Below are positions 11,501 through 23,800 of a stretch of 64,000 nt of DNA, one piece after another; position 1 is the stretch's first letter, and the number at the start of each line of letters is the position of its first letter. The stretch covers positions 19,992,001 through 20,056,000 of the forward strand of contig CM072342.1 in the NCBI GenBank assembly GCA_036874045.1, read 5' to 3'. The position numbers and the translations under genes are program-made. Below the pieces are notes generated by a model, which searched no databases, was not told where the DNA came from, and saw only the letters and a program-made list of their open reading frames with translations. This stretch comes from Cymodocea nodosa (Eukaryota; Streptophyta; Magnoliopsida; Alismatales; Cymodoceaceae).

Positions 11501-13455
11501 GTTTGCGAAGACGAAATTTAGCAAGCAGAGGCTCCCTGTTGAATTCAGCCTTTTTTAGATACACATCTCCAATCGATCTAGAAATCTGCAGAGGCAGAAA
11601 CTTCCTGTATTATTAGCAAATTCAACCAACACAAACAAAAAAATTCATACATCATTTCCATTGATATGAATGATATATTACAGTCATTTATGAACCACTA
11701 CATCTGTTAAACTCATTTTGAAGGTCAATAACACAAACTTCCTAAAGCAAGAAGTCTGGTAGTAAGCTACTATACTACCTTTTTCTTTTCAGTTAAAGAA
11801 TCACTCATTCTAGAACAATTCACGTAGAGATGGAATTGAAATCTAATGTCCATCTTATTCAAATTAGTGGAGAAAAGGGTATTAACCAACTTATTGATAT
11901 GATGTCGTCTAAGGAATACATGGGGGTTGAGCCAAAAGGTAAACAAAAACCTTGTCAACTGCGATCAAGGAAAATCACCTGTATGATATCCTTCACACGC
12001 CAAACATTGTGCCTCAAAACCACAATATCAGAATCATCGGGATGAAGTGCACGTAGCTCTTGCCTTACAGTCTCTACGTTAGCATTATGTTCTACAGATA
12101 GTTGCACGGCAATAGCTTTTCCCGTTGCCTTTGCAAGTCTCCCCAAAACAACACGAGAGTCTCCAAGGTTTGCAACATAGAGGGTTCCCCCACAGATAAT
12201 ACCAATAAGACAGCATGATCCAACGGCGGCAATTTGAGGCTTTATTGACCATTGCTTGGAAACCAATGATAAAAATTCCTCTTCTGTAGCCTGGAATGCT
12301 TTCCGTATCACATCCACTGATACTGATTGTTGCTCTGCTACAGATCCTACATATCATCGATCTATTCATCAGAAGGACAGTTGACATTTGACAAGAAGCA
12401 TTCTGGGATTTTGGTTATACCAGATAAAGAGGAAGACCATGGATTCAAGGTTTATAAAGGTTTCTTTAGAGTCAATAATTGTTTGTGGCAAATTTGCTAG
12501 TGGTAATGGCAAGCATACAAGCTACTATAGAAGCCTCCAAATAAAATTTCAACGAATTGACAAATATCCAGCCTTGTGAAAGCAAGCAGAGCAGGATCAT
12601 TAGATGAGAAAATTAATGAATAAATAAATGCATTCACAATAACCAAGAATGAAAAACAATAACAATAAACAACAACAATCTGTGCTATAATCCTACCATG
12701 TCAGGTTGACCACATAAATCCTTTTCTTCTATCTATTTCGATTATGAAGGGAAAAAAGAGGAAAAAAATACAAAAATCCTTAAATTCATCGGTAAACAGG
12801 TTCGGTTTTCCAACTACCTAAATGCAGATTCAGTTAAAAACAAGATGAATCAATGCAATCTTCTCCAAGTTCAATGAAAAAAATTGGAGAATTGAGCTAT
12901 GTCTAGGAACCATATTTTGGGGCTAGGTTGATGATATTTTAGACTCAGTATCCATTTTATAGATTTGCCGTTTCAATATTTTGTAATTACTTTGTACAGC
13001 CTTTTAATATTCGGATGATCTTAATCTTCAATTAGAATCATCCAGCCCTCTCTTCCAAAACTTGAAAACAGTATTTCCTGTAAAAATGAAGAAAAAAGGA
13101 AGCACTGTCTACAATCTGAATTCCGATACTCACTTTTGAGATGGCTGAATAAATGATTATTAATGAAGCGTGATGTCTCTGGACCACCATGACCATCATA
13201 TATCCCTATAAATGTTCCATGTGGACCAGAATCAGAAGTGCACAATGACCCAGACTCAACCTGGCCTTGGTCCTCAAGTAAGCTGTTTGCCTGGACCACA
13301 GCCATAGAGAAGTCCCCATTATTATGGTGGCCTATGTCCTTGTACCAGAGGAGCCCATCCTGCCGACCTACTGCGTCAGAGCCCGTGTGAGCATATCGAC
13401 CATCAGATGCTGGACACCAGCAGGCTCTTAAGAAGTTCATTGATGCCTTTAGCAT
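8565..13455 (-). CDS. Protein phosphatase 2C, clade D
   Basis: Four coding exons on the minus strand (13455-13134, 12346-11979, 11585-11349, 8807-8565) join in phase to 389 aa, the usual size of plant clade-D PP2Cs. Metal-binding motifs are intact: YDGHGG (residues 86-91), GDSR in exon 2, SDGLWEH (287-293) and HDD (346-348). The opening [13 protein letters not shown] and the DGLLWYKD segment are typical of this clade, whose members dephosphorylate plasma-membrane H+-ATPases and are inhibited by SAUR proteins. That role here is by family only. Membrane or nuclear targeting is not visible. Intron 3 (8808-11348) is enlarged by a LINE remnant. The start is the conserved Met; a second in-frame Met is five codons on. 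A 5' leader intron and upstream ORFs are described separately. Confidence 0.93.
9150..10485 (+). mobile_element. RTE-type LINE remnant, reverse transcriptase to 3' end
   Basis: The first 250 bases match the RT start found at 29610-29860. Further on come decayed RT motifs: [16 protein letters not shown] around 9432, then a run equivalent to the catalytic core (tgctatttgctaataacata near 9715) and the [11 protein letters not shown] stretch after it. The 3' end resembles the family tail (gattcatgtgaccaacatcaca, 10436 on). It is full of stops. It sits in intron 3 of the PP2C gene, antisense to that gene. Confidence 0.75.
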
Positions 13456-14427
13456 CCCTCATTTCACAAGACGCGTCTCCGGGTTCTCGACATCCGCATG
13501 CCTGTGGAACCAACAATCAAGCGCCAGATTACTCTTACTTATCTACAAAACGAACCACAAACAAGTGTATCGGTTCGAAACAGACGATTGCAGACAGAAG
13601 ACAGCCACGGCATCAGCTAGAATACAACTAAATTGTAATCTACATAAACACCATGAAGATCACAGTGGAAGAAAAGAAACTAAAAGGATCGCTGCTTCTC
13701 CTTCCACCTATTAATCTCCAAACCTGAAAATACTAAATTAAAAAAAAAAAATTTCAGATATTCCTCTTCCCACTCCTCAAACTAATACCTTCTGATCTAC
13801 GATTGAAGCAGGAAACGTGTAACTGTTGGAAAGCGCCTAAGAAACCCTTCTTTCTCAGAAAAGTAAAGCAAAAAAACAAAAAGATGGAGGAAAGGGATGG
13901 AACATTTAGATCCAATTTGGAAGAAGTCTGCGTACTCCTCATTCTCCCCGTCAGCAGCTTACGCTACAAGCTCAAAACAGTAAAAATACCGCAGACGCTT
14001 GAACCCAAATTCCCGAACAGGTGAAAAGCCACGAAGTTACAGAAGCGGAAAGGGGCAAAGCCATCCATCTGACCTTACCGCAATGGAAGTAGAAGTGGAA
14101 GAAACGCACCTGCGGCTCCGATTCATCTCCAGCACCCAACAAGATATACCTCTTGGAAAGGTGGAAGCCACCGGTGCTCGGGTTCGGGAGGTCTCAGATC
14201 TACAGATCCAATCGAAGGAATCAGCAACAAAGGTGACACCTTTCGAAAGGATTCCAGGGAGAAAGATAGAATTAAGAGGTAGAAAGCGAAGAAATAGAGA
14301 AGTGGGCTTCGTTGGTCTCTGGTCAGTGATGGGCAGCGAAGGAGCGAAGAAGCTGCGACGGGAGCTCCGTAGACGAGTGACGACCCGAGGCAGAGAAAAA
14401 GGCCCGGGACTGGAACTTATATAAATA
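13456..14427 (-). promoter_or_regulatory. PP2C promoter and spliced 5' leader with two uORFs
   Basis: A TATA-like element (tatataag on the minus strand) lies at 14416-14423, followed by a GC-richer leader. A good donor (cgcag|gtgcgt) ends the leader exon at 14110 and a good acceptor (ttccacag) restarts it at 13501. In the spliced leader the first AUG (14126) opens a 19-codon ORF that crosses the splice junction and stops at 13459. A second AUG (13462) overlaps that stop, and its ORF runs past the main start at 13455 to end at 13403. There is no AUG between about 14390 and 14126. The transcription start and the splice are inferred. Confidence 0.55.
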
Positions 14428-15419
14428 TTAATAATAATACTAATCGAGTTTGACGGTCTTCTTGTAGAAAAAAGATAAAATAATAATAAAGAGGAGAGAG
14501 AAAAAGGAAAACAAATGAGATAAAAAAAAGGATTAATTTGAATTTTTCCCATGATTCATTTCTAAATATTATTATTTCTAACTAATTAAATTATTATATT
14601 TAATTTTATTTAAAGTCTTAATAAATTTAGACTTGAATTGGACATGGGAAAGTAATAAGCCTAAGTCTGATCTCAAGTGTAACAAGTCTTGTAAAAAAAA
14701 AATTATTATCATCTACAACATCAGTTTAATTATAAATGAATGAACAAAAATATCTACCTATTTTAATAATTAATTTATATTATGTGAATTTTGAGAAATT
14801 GGTGCATAACTAACTATCGTTAAAATCAATATCTAGAAGTCTTCGATTTGATTTTCAAGTAACGAAACTAAAGACATACGAACGTAGACGACGTGTCAGA
14901 CTTCGGTCCAAACTTAACGCATCGACACGCTTACGTATTTAAAAATAAAATAAGACTCTGTTAATAATATTATTAAAAACACAAAATCACATTAAAACAA
15001 GAGATCATGAGACCGTAATGATCGAATTAATAATAATATTTAAATTTTAATGAACAAAAAAAAAAAAAAACTTATTCAAGCTAAGTACGTGGCATCCACG
15101 GAAGCCGGAAGGAAGTCAAAATAGAGGCGGATCTAGTCTTCAACTTTTCCTACGAAAGCCGTGGAGAGATGAACGATTAATTGTCTGTAGCGTTGAAAAA
15201 ATTGGAACGAGATGAAGCAACAAAAAATAATCGAGGTTGCAATCAATTCAATTTTAAATAATTGCGTCAGATTAAAATAGTATTATCTTATATTTCGAAT
15301 TCTACCAACGACGTATTGTTCTTAATTTCTACGAAAAGACAACTGCGAGGAGAGGTCGTATTTTTTTTAACGTGAAAACATCGACGACAGTAAGGATGTT
15401 TACGTACGGAATGAGTTTT

Positions 15420-15790
15420 TGAAGGATTTTGTTATTTTTTTTCGATATATAAGAAAAAAAATTAATTTTTTTTTCTAGAATTGGTGAAAAATAAAAGAAA
15501 AAGAAAATGTAAATTATCATAAAATATATTAATAGTATGTAAATTTAATATAAAAATTATTTATATTATTAATAAATGATAATTGATATTATAATAAATA
15601 TGCATAACAATAAATATGTGTGAAATATATTTTATGTTATAACTTTATCTTATGTTATCTACGATAAATTTTATTATTATCTATTTATTAATTTTAATAT
15701 TTTTATTTTATAAATAAATATATATTTTTTATATTCTATGATTTTCTAAATATGTGTTTAATATCTATTCATAACTATAAATATCTATAA
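15420..15790 (+). repeat. AT-rich dispersed repeat, copy 1
   Basis: This copy is similar by eye to the reverse complement of about 63500-63930. Shared runs include ttcgatatataagaaaa, aattatcataaaatatatta, ttttatgttataact and ttttattttataaataaa, in the same order and at similar spacing. No coding capacity. It is likely a non-autonomous element family. Confidence 0.65.
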
Positions 15791-16289
15791 TTGAAATTTT
15801 CAATAATATTACTTAGAAGTTTATCGATAATGTAGTTATTTAAATGTTGTTGAGCACTTCAAAATAATCCAATAAATTTTGATCAATTTAGATAACTAAC
15901 ATCAACCAAATAAAATTTTCCTACTTACAAAATTTATATCCAAAGTAATCAAAAGTGAATCTTATGCAGCATGGTTGTCGCCTAAAACAAGTGTTGATAT
16001 TTATAAATATCATACTTAGTGGAACTCAAAAATCAATTGGTCAATACATCTTGAAGTATTCAAGTATTAGATGTTTATCATTTTCATCTACAAAATAAAT
16101 TTTATATTAAAATTACAATAATATTTTATGGTAATTTACATTTTTTGTGTTTTAAATCTTACGTTTCCTTCTTTAATAATTACTACTTTTATATGTATAT
16201 CATCAACAACTTCAATATAATCTTACAAATATCATAATGAAAATAGTTAAATAGAATTAAATTTGTATTACTAATACATCTATAATATT

Positions 16290-16410
16290 ATAAAATAACA
16301 ATTTCACCTTAAAATATAAAAAATAATAGAATCGTTACGAATTATGTTTGAAGTTGACGTAGAAAATTTTATTAAAAATATGTTACTTAATTATAATATA
16401 ACATTTAATA
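16290..16410 (-). mobile_element. Short Harbinger transposase fragment
   Basis: The run caccttaaaatat followed by atcgttacgaattatgtttgaagttgacg parallels 4473-4525 inside the Harbinger ORF2 (caccttaaaatat, atcattacgaattcagtttgacg), including the intron edge. The resemblance continues to about 16400 and then fades. It is a small dead fragment. Confidence 0.5.
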
Positions 16411-17640
16411 TTTTACATTAGATTCTGATTGAAGCCTAATTATGCTCAAATAGAATTTATTTTTCAATAACTTTATTAAAAATCAATTTTATTCAATTCT
16501 AACACAAACATTTGAATTTCAATTTTTGTTAATTTATTGAATGTAAATAAATATTTGAATTTTGAATTCCATTTCTTTTAAATTTCATAGAATTCAAATT
16601 TTATCATATTTAATTATAAATGCACAAATAGATCAAAGATTAAAAGTTTGTAACACACGATGAAGATCAATATTCACGATATGTAAGACTTTCTTCTAAC
16701 TTTTGAATCTTTCTAGATTTATTCGATTCAAAAGTTAGGTTTCTTCACTTTTTTATATATCAAAATATTAATAATTTATCCTCAATGTTCAAAAATAACA
16801 TGAATATCAGAATGGAAAGAAAATTTTCTTATAATTCCTGAGCGTGACCTTTTTAGGTAATATAAATCATTCTTTAATAAATTTTTCCCTATTTTCTGAG
16901 TTGTTATATTGAAATACTTTTTTGAACCCTACTGAAATTTATTATAAAAATCAAATGACAGGAAAACGTCATGACTTGACATCAACAATTTTTTACTATT
17001 TTATTTCGAATACAAAACGTCAAATCTAAAGTCTTGTCTAATAATATTTTTTTCTGAAAACATTTGGGCAATCAAGTGCATATAATTGCTCGTACCCATG
17101 CAGTGGCGTAAAGAGCGAAAACGTGTCAGTTCTGTCCTCTTCATCGCAACGTAGAAAATTTTAATTTAAATGAACAACGTCTACGTTCTTTAGATTTTCG
17201 TATTTGATGATCTATATTTAGTTTATTGATTTTTTCATTTTACGGTGCTTACCAAAATAAATAAAATGAATGCAGAATATTATTCCATGTATAAAATGCC
17301 TTTTCTTTTCTTTTTACATTTTTTTTTTAAAAAAAAAATCTTTCTCTTCTCCCTTCCCCCTCTCCCACCACATTCTTACCGGTTCCATTCATCTTATTCC
17401 TCGTGTTATTTGTCAGTTTCAATCATTCCCTCCCTCCACGTAATTATTTTATTTTCTATCTTTAATATCAAATAATCATTTATTAAATTAACATGAATAT
17501 GTTTAGAAATCTTGGACCCATACGCCATCTTATCCTTCTCTTCTCTCGTCGCTTTCCGTTTTGATAGTTTTTTTTTTTTTTTTTTTTTTCAAGATTAAAA
17601 TATTCTCACAATTTATATATGCAGATTTTAAAAAGAATTA

Positions 17641-20640
17641 AAGAGAATGATCGATGGGATCTTTCAGAGACGCATTATTGATGTGCACGGGTGGCATTGC
17701 AGGCGATCTTAATGAAATCTGCCCAGTTGCCAGTGAAATTATTTTAAGGAACCCAAACGAAATCATGCATCCACTGCTGGCGGTAGACCGATGGGAAGAT
17801 GGGTCGGGAAATCAACGGTCCCATTGCGGCCGTCTTGTCGCAGTGATCTCCTGTTCCTCCTTTGATCCTGTTCTCATATATCGTTCGTCGAGTTTACGTC
17901 GTCAACTCGACCACTGTGGGATGTCGGCCGAAACCCACCATGTGGCCGCCGGTGGTTTTTCTGAAACGCTCCATCATCATCATCCATCCCTGTGTATCAA
18001 TCGTCAAAGCCCTTTTTGTCCTCGTCCAAATCACTAGGCCTGGACTGGAACAATGGCCAAGGTATACAGGTCGAGTGGCTCGGTTCAATTCAGGTAACTC
18101 GCGTTCTTTTCTTTGTTACTTTTTGTTCCTTGTACGTGTGTTGTAAGTACTCTTCTCCTTTTGTCTTGCCGGTGTTGTGCGCGTGGGGTGGAATGCGACC
18201 GCGCACGTAAAGTGTTTGTGCAAATGCTCGTTAAAAATTCTCTATGCGTTATGCATGCATTTGACTAAGATCATGGCTCATTCGCTGGACAAGTTGGGAT
18301 CGATGAATGAGTTGGTAGTGTTTGTTTTCACTGGTTGTTTGGATTTAATTATTTGTCTTAGAGATACTTTACATCGTGAACGTGAAAATTCCATGCATTC
18401 ATAATTTGGTTGTTCCTTGCTGGGAACGGAAAGGTCACAATTGATGTATCGTGTATGGTGATTATACAACATCTCATTAAATTTAAGATTTATATCGAAT
18501 GATTTTTGGGTAATAATTTGGAGCATTCACAATTTGTTTAGTTGATGGCCTGTGTGAAAGTGTTCATTAAGTATATTGCCAGTGAAAAACACATACAAAT
18601 TGCTTAATTAACAAATAATATAAGATTTGATAACAATTTAAAACTTATAAATAAATAAAACTGTAATTTTTTACTATGATGATCTTACAATTTACCTCTA
18701 TATGCTAACAATAAATAACAGATCACATCAGATATTAAATTTCAGGAAACAAATAAAATATAGTTACAATATAAATTCCAATACGTTGCTTATTTGGAGA
18801 TACTGGTTTGAACGAATGGACACTAGGCACATGCAATATGTTAACCAGTCTTCTTCAGTCGTGGCCTTCCCCAGTCCGACTCGAGATCGATTGACTTCTG
18901 TGTTGGAATGTTATGCTCTTTCTACTTTCCGATCTCTTTCCTTCTTTGTGCTTTTTTGCTCCTCTTCTTGCGTTGTATGGTTTGAAACCTTGTTGACCAC
19001 ACTTGCCCATTATATCACTATGTTCTCAACAAACCAAGCCTTTTTCTCTATCATGGTGTTTCCCATTCCTTCGAGCAGGTTTACTTGTGATCGATTCTGC
19101 TGTTTTGGTTTAATAAAAATTCTTGGAGAATGGATTCTCTTTTGCTTCCAACTTCATAAATCACTCCTGTGGATATATAATCACACTGAAATTTTTTTGC
19201 ATAAAATACTATTGTAATCAATCAAAAGCTGTATCCCTTCCTTCTGGCTGCTCGTAAGGGTGTAGAATCTAGTAGTCAAAGCCGGAATTGCGGATTTCCT
19301 GGGGAACCACCCAGAAGACTGAAGATGGTAAGGCCACATCGTCCACGCGTGTTAGCAGGAAAACAGAGGTTATTATATTCACCATGGTTTGTAAGATTGC
19401 GAGAGTATGACTAAAGTTTAGATTAAACATACGTGAAATGACAAATTATGTTCACATTTTGTCTGATTTTTTAACAGTGAAACTTTGCTTACCGTATCCT
19501 GTAATCTGTAAAGTTGAATTTTTGGTTAATTATGGAATTGTAGTCAAGATTACAATCTTTTTGGATGAAAATCTCTCATTTCTACATGATAATAGGCAAC
19601 ACAACCAACTTGCAGCCTTGATTGATGTCCTTGAATGATTGGCATGGAAAATGTTTTATTGTCAATAATTGGAATAAAAAAGGTTGTCTCTGGATTATGT
19701 TCATAGTACACAGAAATCCCAAGATTTTGATGCAAGTTGTTACATATGCACAATAATTTGAATCAAACCTAGACAAAGATTGAAACGAAAATGTCCACCA
19801 AGTTCTCTCCACTTTCAACACGGTGTTGGAGTTCCGTGGCTTTCAAGTTGAACAAATGAATGTAGAAATTATATGACTTCAGAGCATTATGGCATTTACA
19901 TTGAGAAAATTGTAACCAGTGGAGGCCCACCGTTGGGTGCGCATATTCCAAGTTTTTGACCATCTCTATTCTACCGTGTGATGCAGGAAGAAACATACCA
20001 TTGGGAGGAGGAGACCAATCAACAGCAGAAAACCAAACCACATTCGGTAAAGTAGCAATGTAATCTGCATTCTCCTTTGCAAGAAATATAAATATCACCG
20101 TTTTTAATCAATTGATTTCTCCTTTTTCAGAAATCCTTTATCGTTGATAGTGGATGATTAATCTAAGTCAAGAGTGGATCTGTTCGATTGATTTGGGTTA
20201 TTGGTTATACAAGCACCCAAGTCCACATTTCCAACCAGAGACTTCCTGACGCACGCAAGTCTCCGCGACCGTTCATCACACTCCTCCACTCCATTGGCCA
20301 CTTGTATTTTTCTAGTAACCTTAACTTCCCAGTTGAAAGCTCTGGAAGTAGCGTTATCATTCTTCCCTTCTTTATCTATACCGTTGAGCTTTGAGGATGA
20401 CTTGTATCAAATTCGATTAAATAATTATATATATGTCTTTTTATATTTTGACTGTAGTTGTTATTTAAAATTTACGATGAAGTAGACAGCATGCCTACGG
20501 AGGAGAGAGAGTGTGAGATAAAAGGCGAAGCAGAGAGATAAGGTTTGAGAGAACGGACGGTTGAGATCTCAATTCTTAGTTAAAGATGTTTACAACAAAA
20601 ATAGTCAATATTAACACTTTTTTTTATAAAAATATAATTT
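17641..20640. other. Region without a secure gene; possible short transcript
   Basis: Base composition is closer to genic DNA than in the preceding gap. A possible short spliced ORF begins at 18053 (ATG in a good context, donor after ttcag at 18093, candidate acceptor at 19272 or 19275), but I recognise no family in it. Open frames at 17654-18037 and on the minus strand at 19769-20098 also lack recognisable homology. The region may hold a non-coding RNA, a lineage-specific small gene, or a decayed gene. Confidence 0.35.
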
Positions 20641-20892
20641 TCTTTTTTTTGAAAAAAGGAAGGTAGGTCGGCGGCGGGTGGGTGGATTGAACACTCGGGG
20701 GTCCTACTCCACGCCACTGGTGATCAACACCTTCTCGCTTCGGGAAAGAAAAGCGGAAGATAGAAGGGCGGCGGAAGCTGCTAAGGCGGCGAGAGCGCGA
20801 ACGACCACCGCAACTACCACGACCATCGGCGGTCTCCGACCAAATGCGCGGCCAACTCCCACGATACTGAGATCTCCGCCAACGATTCCTCA

Positions 20893-23800
20893 ATGCAATC
20901 CGGTTCCTCCCTCTTCCTCCACGTCATCGTCCCAGCCTTCCTCGCCCTCTTCTTGTTCACAGGGAACGAGGGTAGCCTAACCCCCACCAGCAACAAAGCC
21001 TTCCAATTTGACATCCACCATCGCTTCTCCGACAAGGTGCGGAGATGGGCGGAGTCTCGAGCCTGGTCTGTGGGAGAGTGGCCGAAGATCGGCACCGTCG
21101 AGTACTACGTGGCTTTAGTGGAGCACGATCGTGTTCTCAGACTGGAAGGAAGAAGGCTAGAGGGGTCTGATCCTAGCGGTGTCACGTTTTCCCGTGGGAA
21201 TACCACCGTTCGGATCAACAAGCTCGGATTGTAAGGTTCCTTAGGTTGTTGAATTGCGCGGTGAGAATTCGGATTGGGGGCTGTGACTGAATTGGGATTT
21301 CTTTTTTGCTGCTTTCAGTTTGCATTATGCGGAGGTTTCGATCGGGACACCGAGCGTCAGTTTCCTTGTGGCGCTGGACACCGGCAGTGATTTGTTCTGG
21401 GTGCCCTGCGACTGCATGAGCTGCGCGGCAACATCGGCACAGAGCTATGGTGTTGTATGTTCTCTGGACTGGAACAGATTGCCGTTCTTTTCTTTTCTTT
21501 TTTCTGAATTCCATTCATATATATCTGAAATAGTAGTACGCACTTCACCACTCTACTTACATTTTTTTCCTAAATTTAAAATACGGAGGTTACTCATGAT
21601 ATGTAAACCAAACGTGAAATTGTCCCTTATCGAGCACGAATGCCACAGAATTGGTTAAATTGTGAAGAGAAAAATTTGTTCTTGTGGTACGTATGCATTT
21701 GCACCATTAAGTGGAATGACACATTTGCTCGGTTCTGTGGATTATATGACTACCTTAACCACTGTGTTTAAAATCTAATTGATTAAGTTGTGACGAGAAA
21801 AGTTAGCTAAAATTCTGTTATCATGTTATTTTTTTCGGAATTCAATCATATGGTGTCACACAAATATGTTCACTTGGTTGAAATTCAATATCCCCACCGG
21901 AGCTACATGGGGCTTCCACAATGGCAATCAGTTGTAGGGTAGTTTACTGCACAAGGCCCCTGGTAAGAGTCCTCCAAAGGCTAGAGAACTCTCTCTGTGT
22001 CACTAAGCCTTGCCTCTTCTGTATCAGCAATGTAAAATCATTTTTTGTTGTCTCTTATAACAAGCTCCACTAGATGAGTGCAAGTTTTTAGTTGACTCGG
22101 TAGAATCAGCTAGTTGTCTTATGACAGAATTATACATAAAGCTTGTTACATTTATCAATTCAATAGGAAAGCATAGTTTTCAGTTTGTAATCTTAACTCC
22201 AAACAGACCATGGTCACTGCAAATTTGTTATATGATCATACCATATTTGAAAATTTTATTCCCCACATTGTAGGTGGTGATGGTCTCGATTCTACCACAC
22301 ATTTCACATATTAATCCAAGTGAAAAATGACTGCTAAGAAGCTGTTCAGAGCTCTTATATTTATAGCAACTAGGTGGTCTAATATGTGTGATGTACGAAT
22401 TGAGATAGATATAAATAATTTAAAAGTATAAAAGGGTTGAATATAATACAGGTTATGTAAACTGTGTATTATATCATGAAATATGTAAATACTAAGCCTA
22501 TTGACGTGTATAAAGCATCATGCTTGTCCAAATATAATGTCATAGTGTACATAGCGTTTAACATATAATTTTATCTTTTGTTACCAAATATATAGGAATT
22601 AAAAAGTTAGTTTAATATATTTTATAATGCTAAAACTCAAAACTATAACATTGTAAATAACATATAAAAGCCTATTTGATAACTGCATTATTGATTGGTA
22701 TATTTAATTTTTTTAATATATTTATTCAAATGAACATTGAAGAAGCTAATATAATAAGCATTGATTACATATTCAATTTTTATATAATAAGCTTATATAA
22801 TATATAATATATTTGATAGCTGCATTATTGATTATATAATATAATAAGCTTCAGATACAAGCATTCTGTTTATTATTTATATTATGGTTATTAGGTTGTT
22901 AGTTTGTCTCTTCAATTGCAAATTCATAACATGTATGATAATTAAGTATCGGTTGATGTATTTTTCTTCATCTTCTTAGATCTTTCATCCACACGTCCAT
23001 ATCTTGCCTTATGCCCGTAGTCCTAATCTTGGGTATTTGTTAGTACCACTAGGACTGATAGGCGCAAGATTTTATTACTAAAGAATGTTTCTTTCCATTA
23101 CGAGTGTAATTCTTTTGCTAACATAAACTCAATTTGACAACAGAATTTTGAGCTCAATGTTTATAGCACCAATTCGTCATTGACAAGCAAGAAAGTTCCT
23201 TGTAACACATCTTTGTGTGAATTCCAAAAAGCTTGCTCTGGACCATCAGGCATTTGCCCTTACAAGGTTGCATATATATCTTCAGACACTGCTTCTTCAG
23301 GATTTCTGGTAGAGGATGTTTTGTATTTGACCACAGAAGATGCCCGACAAGAAGCTGTAGAAGCAAGGGTAACATTTGGGTAAGATTGTTTTTGTTTTCT
23401 TTTTAAAAGCATTTTGTGTATCATATTTTCTATTTCATAAATTTCTGTTTCAATAATATCTCATCTAGGTACGCAAACTGCCATTTTATCTGTGTCAAAG
23501 TCTTTAGAAGTACCTGTTTCAAATTTCAAACTGTTTTTTGAGTTAGACTGTTTTGTCTTGTATCCTATGTGGATTTTTCGATATTGTGAATCTCCTGTAT
23601 GACGATACGTTCATGAATTATTTTAGTTTTTTTTTTTTAAACGTTCATTAATAGGAACGTGATATAGTGTTTGCTCTTTGCAGATGTGGACAGGTTCAAA
23701 CTGGTTCATTTCTGGATTCTGCTGCTCCAAATGGTCTTTTCGGACTTGGCATGAAGAAGATATCAGTTCCCAGCATTTTAGCGAATGCAGGCCTCATATC

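Larger units (their letters stand above)
14428..17640. other. AT-rich intergenic region with repeat fragments
   Basis: No gene is supported. It contains an AT-rich repeat (about 15420-15790) with a second, inverted copy near the right end of the window, a short Harbinger-like fragment (about 16290-16410), and a long poly-T run at about 17566-17589. Small ORFs here show no family likeness. Confidence 0.6.

Noticed and set aside
13754-14552. Large frames on both strands upstream of PP2C
   Set aside because: They fall in the leader exon, leader intron and promoter of the PP2C gene, are low complexity, and lack family likeness.
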